Of a stretch of DNA of 34,734 nucleotides, positions 7,858 through 15,078 are shown piece by piece; the first letter of the stretch is position 1; every line of letters starts with the position of its first letter. Made by a program: the position numbers and the translations under genes. This DNA comes from an uncultured Bacilli bacterium. GTDB taxonomy: Bacteria > Bacillota_I > Bacilli_A > RF39 > UBA660. Location of the stretch: contig CAKPDJ010000009.1 in the NCBI GenBank assembly GCA_934148875.1, positions 1 to 34,734 of the forward strand. Direction: 5' to 3'. A model generated the notes under the pieces. It did no database searches. It worked only from the letters and a program-made list of their open reading frames with translations, and was not told where the DNA came from.

Positions 7858-7879
7858 AGTGCCTATGTATTAGGTGGCT
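7858..7879 (+). promoter_or_regulatory. Leader hairpin before rpsB
   Basis: In the 93-base gap between rplT and rpsB, 7858-7865 can pair with 7871-7879 (two G-U pairs and one bulged G, 5-base loop). An alternative, shorter pairing joins 7854-7858 to 7871-7875. No good T-tract or promoter is seen, so rpsB is probably read through from rplT. It may be an autogenous S2 leader or a processing site; it could also be chance. Confidence 0.35.
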
Positions 7880-7926
7880 GATTTTAGAAATTAATAGAAG
7901 AGAAAACGAAAAAGGAGAAAATTTAT

Positions 7927-8886
7927 ATGACAGTAGTTTCAATGAATTATTTATTAGAAGCAGGTGTTCATTTTGGACACCAAAGAAGAAGATGGAATCC
8001 AAAAATGAAAGAATACATCTTCACATCAAGAGATGATATTTATATTATCGATTTACAAAAAACAGCTAAGAAGATTGAAGAAGCTTATAAAGCTTTAAAA
8101 GAAATAGCTGAAAATGGCGGTAAAGTTTTATTTGTTGGTACAAAGAAACAAGCTCAAGAAGCAGCTGAAGAATGTGCTAATAGAACTAACATGTATTTCG
8201 TAAATGAAAGATGGTTAGGTGGAACTTTAACTAACTTTAAGACTATTCGTTCTAGAATTAAAAGATTAGAAGACATTGAAAAAATGGAAGCTGATGGAAC
8301 TTTTGATTTATTACCTAAAAAAGAAGTTATTCAAATTAAAAAAGAATATGAAAAGTTAAATAAATATTTAAGAGGAATTAGAGATATGAAGAAAGCACCA
8401 GATGCTATGATTATCGTTGATCCTCGTAAAGAAGAAATAGCTATTAAAGAAGCTCATATTTTAGGAATTCCTGTATTTGGTGTTGTAGATACTAACTGTG
8501 ATCCTGATATGGTTGATTATGTTATTCCTGGTAATGATGATGCTGTAAGAAGCGTTAAATTAATGATTGGTGTTTTAGCTAATGCTATTAGTGAAGCTAA
8601 TGGAACTGAAATGGTTGATTATTTAACTGATGAAGATAAGGGAAAAGCACCTAAAAAAGAAGCAAAAGCTGAAAAAGATGAAAATAGTAACTCTAAAGAA
8701 GTAGTAGAGGAACATGAAGAAAAGAAAGTTGCTCCTAAGAAAGAAACTAAGAAGGAAGAAATAAAAGAAGAAGTTGATTTATCTAAATTAACTGTAGCTG
8801 AACTTAAGGCTATGGCTAAAGAAGAAGGAATTGATGGATATACTTCAATGAAAAAAGCTGAGTTAATTAGTGTTTTAAGTAAATAA
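7927..8886 (+). CDS. rpsB: 30S ribosomal protein S2 with extra C-terminal Rho_N/SAP-like domain
   Basis: Residues 1-235 are a standard S2: EAGVHFGHQ, RWNPKM, LFVGTKKQA, NERWLGGTLTNF and the IPVFGVVDTNCDPD block. S2 binds the 30S body near the platform and is needed for S1 docking. After residue 236 comes a Lys/Glu-rich linker and a 36-residue module (284-319) with LTVAELKAMAK and GYTSMKKAELI, the same as on L20. At DNA level 8776-8821 differs from the rplT copy at one base, including third positions, pointing to recent copying or gene conversion. Length is 319 against about 235-260 for most S2 proteins. Confidence 0.95.
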   Translation: MTVVSMNYLLEAGVHFGHQRRRWNPKMKEYIFTSRDDIYIIDLQKTAKKIEEAYKALKEIAENGGKVLFVGTKKQAQEAAEECANRTNMYFVNERWLGGTLTNFKTIRSRIKRLEDIEKMEADGTFDLLPKKEVIQIKKEYEKLNKYLRGIRDMKKAPDAMIIVDPRKEEIAIKEAHILGIPVFGVVDTNCDPDMVDYVIPGNDDAVRSVKLMIGVLANAISEANGTEMVDYLTDEDKGKAPKKEAKAEKDENSNSKEVVEEHEEKKVAPKKETKKEEIKEEVDLSKLTVAELKAMAKEEGIDGYTSMKKAELISVLSK

Positions 8887-8905
8887 TTAAATTAGGAGGA
8901 TATTT

Positions 8906-9781
8906 ATGTTTAGTGCTAGTGATGTTAAAGATTTAAGAGAAAGAACTAATGCTGGTATGATGGATTGTAAAAAGGCATTAGAAGCTTCTAATGGTGATAT
9001 GGACCAAGCTATTGAATGGTTAAGAAAAAATGGTATGGCAAAAGCTGCTAAAAAAGAAGGAAGAATCGCTGCTGAAGGTATTACTAAAATGTTAGTTAAT
9101 GGTAATCAAGCTATTATTCTTGAAGTAAATTCTGAAACTGACTTTGTAGCTAAAAATGAAAAGTTTATTGAATTTGTTGATAAATTAGCTGATGTTATCA
9201 TGAATAGTAATGTAACTGATATGGATAGTGCTTTAGCACTTAATACTAATGATGGTACAGTAGCTGATATGGTAGCTTCAGCAGTTGCTCAAATTGGGGA
9301 AAAAATATCATTTAGAAGATTTGCTAGACTTGTTAAAAATGATAACCAAGTATTTGGCGCATATTCACATATGGGAGGAAGAATTGCTTCTTTAGTTTTA
9401 CTAAATGGTACAAATGAAGAAGTAGCTAAAGAAATAGCTATGCATGCTGCTGCTATGAACCCTCAATATGTAAAATCTAGTGAAGTTCCTACTGAAGTAT
9501 TAGATAAAGAAAAAGAAATAATGAGAGAGGAACTTTTAAAAGAAGGAAAACCTGCTGATAGAATTGAAGGAATATTAGTTGGTAAAGTTAATAAGTATTA
9601 TTCAGAAATTTGTTTAGAAGATCAGATTTTTATTAAAGCTGAAAATAAGGAAACAGTTAAAGAATATGCTAAGAATAACGGTTGTGAAATCGTTAGTATG
9701 ATTCGTTATGAAGTTGGAGAAGGAATTGAAAAGAAACAAGAAAACTTTGCTGAAGAAGTAATGAATCAAATTAATGGTTAG
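8906..9781 (+). CDS. tsf: Elongation factor Ts
   Basis: 291 residues. EF-Ts is the nucleotide exchange factor for EF-Tu. It shows the N-terminal UBA-like domain with LRERTNAGMMDCKKAL (about 10-25), the TDFVAKN motif (about 77-83) that contacts EF-Tu, and MHAAAMNPQY. It lies 19 bases after rpsB with an AGGAGG site, in the usual rpsB-tsf pair. The usual next gene, pyrH, is missing; a strong terminator follows instead. Confidence 0.96.
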   Translation: MFSASDVKDLRERTNAGMMDCKKALEASNGDMDQAIEWLRKNGMAKAAKKEGRIAAEGITKMLVNGNQAIILEVNSETDFVAKNEKFIEFVDKLADVIMNSNVTDMDSALALNTNDGTVADMVASAVAQIGEKISFRRFARLVKNDNQVFGAYSHMGGRIASLVLLNGTNEEVAKEIAMHAAAMNPQYVKSSEVPTEVLDKEKEIMREELLKEGKPADRIEGILVGKVNKYYSEICLEDQIFIKAENKETVKEYAKNNGCEIVSMIRYEVGEGIEKKQENFAEEVMNQING

Positions 9782-9797
9782 TAATTAATAATTTATG

Positions 9798-9826
9798 GAG
9801 TATTGATTAAATCAGTACTCTTTATT
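9798..9826 (+). terminator. Terminator after tsf
   Basis: 10-bp stem (9798-9807 with 9811-9820, one G-U, 3-base loop) followed by a T-rich tract. It closes the infC-rpmI-rplT-rpsB-tsf unit. Confidence 0.85.
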
Positions 9827-9851
9827 TTTGGTTTAAATGACATTTTTTCTA

Positions 9852-9880
9852 TTGATAGAAATAATTAATAATGATAAAAT
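9852..9880 (+). promoter_or_regulatory. Promoter of frr
   Basis: TTGATA (9852-9857), 17-bp spacer, TAAAAT (9875-9880) with a TGN extended -10. It lies 36 bases before the frr start, just after the tsf terminator, so frr is transcribed separately from tsf. Confidence 0.7.
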
Positions 9881-9915
9881 AAAATCATAATTAAATAAAA
9901 GGAGAATTATAGTAC

Positions 9916-10461
9916 ATGAATACAGATATTATAAAATTAACAGAAGAAAAAATGATTAAAACTTTAGAAAATCTAGATCATAGGTTTGCTACTGTTCGTG
10001 CTGGACGAGCTAATCCTTCTAGTTTAGATGGAATTACAGCTGACTATTATGGAGTAGCAACTCCACTTAAACAACTTGCTACTATATCAGTACCTGAAGC
10101 AAGACAATTATTAATTAAACCATTTGATAGAGGTTGCCTAGGAGCAATAGAAAAAGCTATTTTTGAATCTAATTTAGGTTATACTCCTAATAATGATGGC
10201 GAAACTATCAGAATTATTATTCCTGTTTTAACAGAAGATAGAAGAAAAGAATTAACTAAACAAGTTAAATCAATGGCAGAGGATGGCAAAGTTTCTATTA
10301 GAAATATTAGACATGACTCTAATGAAGAAATTGAAAAACAAGAAATTTCTGAAGATGAACAAAAAAATCTTGAAAATAGAGTTCAAGAATTAGTTAATAA
10401 ATATAATAAGTTAATAGAAGATAGATTAAAAGAAAAAGAAGTAGAATTAATGACTGTATAA
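9916..10461 (+). CDS. frr: Ribosome recycling factor
   Basis: 181 residues, the usual length. RRF splits post-termination ribosomes with EF-G. Conserved features: RAGRANPSSLDGI (about 28-40), the YYG...PL..LA segment, LIKPFD, and the C-terminal helix with EDRRKELTKQVK and RNIRHDSNEEI. The AAAGGAGAA ribosome binding site precedes ATG 9916. Its usual partner pyrH is not next to it. Confidence 0.96.
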   Translation: MNTDIIKLTEEKMIKTLENLDHRFATVRAGRANPSSLDGITADYYGVATPLKQLATISVPEARQLLIKPFDRGCLGAIEKAIFESNLGYTPNNDGETIRIIIPVLTEDRRKELTKQVKSMAEDGKVSIRNIRHDSNEEIEKQEISEDEQKNLENRVQELVNKYNKLIEDRLKEKEVELMTV

Positions 10462-10527
10462 TATAAATTGTGTATAAAAATCATATATTGCTAGATGTTT
10501 GCATATACTATTGAAGGGTGTGATTTT

Positions 10528-11325
10528 ATGAAGTTTGATTTTCAACTTGATTTTCTTAACACAGTCATATTATTAAAAACTTTCGATGGTAAAATAGTTA
10601 AAGCTAATAAGGAGTTGCCTGATAGTTTCTTTCAAATGCATCTGTTAAAAGAAAATATCTACCTTGATGGTTCTAATAATTACTGGAAAAAAGATACTAA
10701 AATAATTACTTATGGACAATGTGAATATTATCAAGAAGAATATGTTAATGTAACTAATTATTATTTAAAAAATAGAAAATTGATGGATGATCTAAAAAAA
10801 GATCCACTTACAAAAATTTCCAATGTTAATGCAGTATTAGAAAAGGTTAATAATATTGTGATGTCTCATCAAGATTGTATTATTGTTATGTGTGATGTTA
10901 ATGATTTTAAAAAAGTTAATGATACATACGGGCATACAGCTGGTGATAGGGCCTTAGTTGAATTGTCACAACTGTTTAGTAAAAATATTAGAGTTGGATA
11001 TGATATGGTAGCTAGAGTTGGTGGAGATGAATTTTTATTTATTTTTATTTCTGATGATGAGCAGGCTATTTTAGATAAACTTTATTACTTAAAAGAAGAA
11101 GTAGTGAATTTAGGGGCTGATTTAGATTTACCATTATCCATTTCGTTTGGAATTGCTACTTTTAATGATGGCGATGATTGGATGTTAAAACAGAATGAAG
11201 CTGATGGTGCCCTATATCATGTTAAACATAATATAAATGGAAAAAATGCTATTGCACGTTTTGATACTAGCAGTCAGGAATTTGTTGCTTGTAATAGACA
11301 AAGAAAATTATATTTTAAACAATAA
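10528..11325 (+). CDS. GGDEF-domain diguanylate cyclase with short N-terminal sensor-like domain
   Basis: Probably makes cyclic di-GMP from two GTP. ATG 10528 follows AAGGGTGTG and gives 265 residues. Residues 1-85 form a small domain with PAS-like character (FDGKIVKANKELP); 92-258 are the GGDEF domain with DPLTK (92-96), CDVNDFKKVND (122-132), YGHTAGD and an intact GGDEF signature at 165-169. Five residues upstream the inhibitory site reads VGYD rather than RxxD, so product feedback is probably absent. No transmembrane segment and no EAL domain are seen. It sits between frr and a cell-wall PBP gene. Confidence 0.88.
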   Translation: MKFDFQLDFLNTVILLKTFDGKIVKANKELPDSFFQMHLLKENIYLDGSNNYWKKDTKIITYGQCEYYQEEYVNVTNYYLKNRKLMDDLKKDPLTKISNVNAVLEKVNNIVMSHQDCIIVMCDVNDFKKVNDTYGHTAGDRALVELSQLFSKNIRVGYDMVARVGGDEFLFIFISDDEQAILDKLYYLKEEVVNLGADLDLPLSISFGIATFNDGDDWMLKQNEADGALYHVKHNINGKNAIARFDTSSQEFVACNRQRKLYFKQ

Positions 11326-11342
11326 TATTTATTTGTACGCAT

Positions 11343-11369
11343 AAACTTACTGTAAGAGGTGAGTTTTTT
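11343..11369 (+). promoter_or_regulatory. Hairpin overlapping the ribosome binding site of the PBP gene
   Basis: 11343-11350 pairs with 11359-11366 (8 bp, one G-U, 8-base loop) and runs into a T-tract ending at the proposed TTG start. The ribosome binding site AGAGGTGAG is in the loop and 3' arm. It could be a terminator of the GGDEF gene or a translation-gating hairpin for the PBP gene. Confidence 0.35.
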
Positions 11370-13278
11370 GTTTGTAAAAAAGATTGACTCAAGAATTAAA
11401 TTATTATTTTTGATTATTTTATTGTTGTTTGTTTTTATTATATTAAGAGTTGCTTATATTCAACTTATTAGTTATGAAAAACTCTCATTATTAGCTAGTG
11501 ATTTGTGGAGTAGAGATTTACCAATAGAAGCTAATAGGGGACTTATATTAGATCGTAATGGCGTTATTTTAGCGGATAATCTTACTACAACATCACTTGT
11601 ATTAATTCCTAATCAGATTAAAGATAAAGAGACAACTAGTATAAAATTAGCGGAAATACTTGGCGTAACTAAAGAAGAAATGGATAAGCATGTTAATAAA
11701 ATTACTTCTATTGAAAGAGTTCATCCTGAAGGGAGAAGATTATCATATGAGATTGCTGATAAGATAAGTAGTTTAGAATTACCGAGTGTTTATCTAGTAA
11801 AAGAGGCTAAAAGATATTATCCTTATGGTACTACTTTATCGCATGTTTTGGGTTATGTTGGAATAGATAATCAAGGACTTAGTGGATTAGAATTAGAGTA
11901 TGATAAATATTTAACAGGTGAGAGTGGTGCTATTAAATATTTTGCTGATGCTAAGGGTAATAAATTAGAACTATCAGATATATATTTAGCACCAACTAGT
12001 GGAATGAATTTGCAGTTAACGATTGATTATAATATTCAAATGTCGCTTGAGAGAGAACTTGATAATGCTGTTAAAGCATTTAATCCTGATATGGCTTTAG
12101 CTGTTGTGATGGACCCTAATACAGGGGAGATATTGGCTATGTCATCTCGTCCTACATATGATCCTAATAATTATCAAAATTACACAATGGAGGTATTAAG
12201 TCGTAATTTACCAATTTGGGCATCATATGAACCAGGTAGTACATTTAAAATAGCTACTTTTGCGGCAGCATTAGAAGAAAATTTAATTGATATGGATAAT
12301 GATCATTTTTATGATTCTGGTAGTGTTCATATAGGTGGAGCAAGAATAGGATGCTGGAAGGCTGGAGGTCATGGTGATCAAACTTATATTCAAGTTTTAC
12401 AGAATTCTTGTAACCCGGGATTTGTTAAATTAGGTCAAATGTTAGGAAAAGAAAAACTATTTTCTTATCTTGATTTATTTGGGTTTGGTTCTAAAACAGG
12501 TATAGATTTAAATGGTGAAAGTGAAGGAATTATCTTTCCGCTTGATAAGGTTGGTGAACTTGAATTAGTAACAACAGCTTTTGGTCAGGGGGTAAGTGTT
12601 ACACCTATACAACAAGTAACAGCAGTATCATCTATTGTAAATGGTGGTAAGTTGTATCAACCATATGTCGTTAAGGGTATATTGGAACCAGAAACAAATA
12701 CTATTATTCAAGAAAATAAACCTGTTTTAGTTAGAAATACTATATCAGAATCAACTAGTGAAAAGATGCGAAGAGCATTAGAAAGTGTAGTAGCACTAGG
12801 TGGAGGAAAAGCTGCTTATATTGATGGTTATCGTGTTGGTGGTAAAACAGGTACAGCACAAAAAGTAGAAAATGGGAGATATTTAGTTGGCAATTATATT
12901 ATGAGTTTTATGTCAGTTGTGCCTTCAAATAATCCTCAAGCAGTTTTATATATTGCGTTAGATAACCCTAAAAATACAGCTTTACTTTCTAGTTATACAA
13001 CTACGCCTATAGCTAGGAGAATACTTTTAGATATAATTGATGCACTTGGTATAGAAAAACAAGAAAACCAACTGGTAAAAGATTATACTTGGGAAGATAA
13101 AATTTATTATGATGTACCTAATGTTGAAGGAATGAAGGTTAGTGATGCTAAAAAAATATTAACTAATTGGAAAAAAGAATATGTTGGTAGTGGTGATTAT
13201 ATTATTAGTCAAAGTCCTAAGGCAGGGGAAAGACTAGCTGCAGATGAAACTATTATTCTTTTACTTGGTAATGAATAA
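11368..13278 (+). CDS. Class B penicillin-binding protein (FtsI/SpoVD/PBP2x type) with PASTA domain
   Basis: Peptidoglycan D,D-transpeptidase anchored in the membrane. TTG 11368 is preferred because AGAGGTGAG lies 5 bases upstream; GTG 11359 would lie within that site. About 636 residues: N-terminal membrane helix (about 11-30), PBP dimerisation domain (about 50-210) with RGLILDRNG, and transpeptidase domain with STFK (291-294, nucleophilic Ser), SCN (347-349) and KTG (493-495). One PASTA domain occupies about 580-636 (VPNVEGMKVSDAKKIL). The PASTA domain places it with SpoVD/PBP2x-type division or sporulation enzymes. It lies upstream of mraY and ftsW, as in dcw clusters, with a Rel gene in between. 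Confidence 0.93.
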   Translation: MFVKKIDSRIKLLFLIILLLFVFIILRVAYIQLISYEKLSLLASDLWSRDLPIEANRGLILDRNGVILADNLTTTSLVLIPNQIKDKETTSIKLAEILGVTKEEMDKHVNKITSIERVHPEGRRLSYEIADKISSLELPSVYLVKEAKRYYPYGTTLSHVLGYVGIDNQGLSGLELEYDKYLTGESGAIKYFADAKGNKLELSDIYLAPTSGMNLQLTIDYNIQMSLERELDNAVKAFNPDMALAVVMDPNTGEILAMSSRPTYDPNNYQNYTMEVLSRNLPIWASYEPGSTFKIATFAAALEENLIDMDNDHFYDSGSVHIGGARIGCWKAGGHGDQTYIQVLQNSCNPGFVKLGQMLGKEKLFSYLDLFGFGSKTGIDLNGESEGIIFPLDKVGELELVTTAFGQGVSVTPIQQVTAVSSIVNGGKLYQPYVVKGILEPETNTIIQENKPVLVRNTISESTSEKMRRALESVVALGGGKAAYIDGYRVGGKTGTAQKVENGRYLVGNYIMSFMSVVPSNNPQAVLYIALDNPKNTALLSSYTTTPIARRILLDIIDALGIEKQENQLVKDYTWEDKIYYDVPNVEGMKVSDAKKILTNWKKEYVGSGDYIISQSPKAGERLAADETIILLLGNE

Positions 13279-13283
13279 AAAGC

Positions 13284-13312
13284 TTGACAATTATAATTAA
13301 TAAAGGTAAAAT
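13284..13312 (+). promoter_or_regulatory. Promoter of the 30-residue ORF
   Basis: TTGACA (13284-13289), 17-bp spacer, TAAAAT (13307-13312). A second possible -10, TACAAT, is at 13317-13322. It starts 6 bases after the PBP stop codon and 34 bases before the small ORF. Confidence 0.7.
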
Positions 13313-13345
13313 TGAGTACAATATCATTTTAAACGGGTGATTTGT

Positions 13346-13438
13346 ATGAAAATAATTTTAACTTTAAGAAATATTTTAATTGATTATTCCACTGCATTTA
13401 TTGCTGGAATAATGATTTTAAGTGTTTTGATATGGTAA
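13346..13438 (+). CDS. Putative 30-residue membrane miniprotein
   Basis: A short frame, ATG 13346 to TAA 13438, encodes 30 residues: a basic N-terminal stretch (MKIILTLRN) and a hydrophobic second half (FIAGIMILSVLIW) that could form one membrane helix. Support comes from context: its own near-consensus promoter, a GGGTGAT ribosome binding site 7 bases before ATG, and a strong terminator whose stem starts at its stop codon. The result is a complete one-gene transcription unit of about 160 bases between the PBP and rel genes. Alternatively the unit is a small RNA. No family is recognised. Confidence 0.6.
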   Translation: MKIILTLRNILIDYSTAFIAGIMILSVLIW

Positions 13439-13475
13439 TACGATAAGATAACTATGCTTCTTATCGTATTTTTTC
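13437..13475 (+). terminator. Terminator of the miniprotein unit
   Basis: Perfect 11-bp stem (13437-13447 with 13460-13470), 12-base loop, T-tract. It overlaps the stop codon of the 30-residue ORF. A TATAAT starts 8 bases after the stem, as at the PMT and Smr genes. Confidence 0.85.
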
Positions 13476-13494
13476 TTTATAATGGAGGTATTGT

Positions 13495-14937
13495 ATGAAT
13501 GTTACTTTTGATGATTTAATTAATTTACTTAAGACTTATAATAGTGATGAGATTGAAATAATTACTAAGGCATATAATTATGCTAAAGATTTACATTCTG
13601 GGCAAGTAAGGCAGAGTGGTGAACCATATATATCACATCCTTTAAATGTTGCATATATTTTAGCGGAAATGCATGCCGATAGAGATACTATTTGTGCTGG
13701 ATTACTTCATGATATTATAGAAGATACTGCTATAACTAAGGAAGATATAGCTAATGAGTTTAATCAAAATATTGCTGATTTAGTTGATGGTGTAACTAAA
13801 ATTAGTAAACTTAATTTTTCTACTAAGCAGGATCAAAATATGGCAAATACTAGAAAAATAATAACTGGTATTACTAGTGATGTTAGAATAATAATCATTA
13901 AATTAGCTGATCGTCTTCATAACATGCGTACTTTACAGTTCAAAAGTGAATTTAAACAAAAAGAAAACGCATTAGAAACAATGGAAATATTTGTACCTTT
14001 AGCTTATTATATAGGTGCTTATAGAATAAAAAGTGAACTGGAAGATTTGTCTCTTCGTTATCTAAAACCTGATGTATATTTGGAAATTGAAGAGGAAAAG
14101 AATAGGTTAGAAGAAGAAAATAATCCAATACTTCAAGAAATGTTACTTGAAATTGGGGCTATTTTAGATGATAGAAATATTCCTAATGAAATAAAGACTA
14201 GAACTAAAAATGTATATGGTATTTATAAAAGAAAAATACTAGAGGGTCATAAAATATCTGATATTCATGATTTACTTTCTTTAAAGGTTATTGTTGATAA
14301 TTTAAGTAACTGCTATCAAGCTTTAGGTATAGTTCATAGTAAATATCATCCTATAAATAATAAATTTAAAGATTATATATGTAACCCTAAGACTAATATG
14401 TATAGTTCATTACATACTACTGTGTTTGGACCTAATGAAAGGTTAGTTCAGACGCAAATTAGGACATTTGAAATGGATAAGATAGCAACTTTTGGTTTAA
14501 CAGCATATTGGGATATGGAAAAAGGAAATGCTAGAATAGTTATGCAAGAAGATTTAAGAAATAAATTTCAGTTTTTTAAATCGCTTACTGAAATAGATAA
14601 AATGTTTAGTAATAATCAAGAATTTGTTGAACAAGTAAAGAAAGAATTATTTACTGATAATGTTTATGTGTATGCAACTAATGGTGAACGAATAGAACTT
14701 CCTAAGGGTTCTACACCAATAGATTTTGCATATAAAATTCATACTGATATTGGTAATAATATGATTGGTGCTTTTGTTAATGATAGTAATGTACCAATTG
14801 ATTATATTTTAAAAAATAATGATCGTGTTAGGATAGTAACAGATGATTCATTTCATCTTTCTAAGAATAGTTGGGTTGATTTAGCTCATACTAGTAGTGC
14901 TAAACAAAAGATTAAAGAGATACTAACAAATAAATAG
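13495..14937 (+). CDS. Truncated Rel/SpoT-family (p)ppGpp enzyme: HD hydrolase, degenerate synthetase, TGS
   Basis: 480 residues against about 730 for long Rel enzymes. The HD hydrolase domain is intact: His34, His48 (SHP), HDIIEDT (72-78) and KLADRLHNMRTL (136-147). The synthetase domain (about 225-345) keeps RTK (236-238), Asp259, FKDYI and NMYSSLHTTV, but the position before VQIRT that is catalytic Glu in Rel enzymes (Glu323 in S. equisimilis Rel) is Gln319 (codon CAG 14449-14451), and AAHW is replaced by TAYW. The TGS domain (about 387-450) is complete, and the protein stops 30 residues later, before the helical and ACT regions. The stop codon lies in a perfect terminator, so the short end looks genuine. 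I infer a (p)ppGpp hydrolase with weak or no synthesis. Confidence 0.9.
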   Translation: MNVTFDDLINLLKTYNSDEIEIITKAYNYAKDLHSGQVRQSGEPYISHPLNVAYILAEMHADRDTICAGLLHDIIEDTAITKEDIANEFNQNIADLVDGVTKISKLNFSTKQDQNMANTRKIITGITSDVRIIIIKLADRLHNMRTLQFKSEFKQKENALETMEIFVPLAYYIGAYRIKSELEDLSLRYLKPDVYLEIEEEKNRLEEENNPILQEMLLEIGAILDDRNIPNEIKTRTKNVYGIYKRKILEGHKISDIHDLLSLKVIVDNLSNCYQALGIVHSKYHPINNKFKDYICNPKTNMYSSLHTTVFGPNERLVQTQIRTFEMDKIATFGLTAYWDMEKGNARIVMQEDLRNKFQFFKSLTEIDKMFSNNQEFVEQVKKELFTDNVYVYATNGERIELPKGSTPIDFAYKIHTDIGNNMIGAFVNDSNVPIDYILKNNDRVRIVTDDSFHLSKNSWVDLAHTSSAKQKIKEILTNK

Positions 14938-14951
14938 TATCTCTTATTTTT
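14916..14951 (+). terminator. Terminator overlapping the end of rel
   Basis: Perfect 10-bp stem (14916-14925 with 14935-14944), 9-base loop, then a T-rich tract. The stop codon of the rel gene is the first part of the 3' arm, so the shortened reading frame and the terminator fit each other. Confidence 0.85.
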
Positions 14952-15047
14952 GTTATAAGTAATTATTTGGAACATATAATTGATTAGGAGTAATGTAAAG
15001 TTTTGTATACAAATTAAAATATACTTCGGTTATTTAGTAAAATGTAG

Positions 15048-15053
15048 TATAAT
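15048..15053 (+). promoter_or_regulatory. Putative -10 element of mraY
   Basis: TATAAT 26 bases before the mraY ATG, downstream of the rel terminator. The 17-bp-spaced -35 position is a poor TTCGGT, so this is weaker than other promoters in the window. Confidence 0.45.
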
Positions 15054-15078
15054 GTTAAACAGAAACAGGAGTGATTGT

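Noticed and set aside
13478..13490. TATAAT immediately before the rel ribosome binding site as its promoter.
   Set aside because: Transcription would start within about 5 bases of the ATG and lose the GGAGG site; retained only as part of the cassette spacing pattern.
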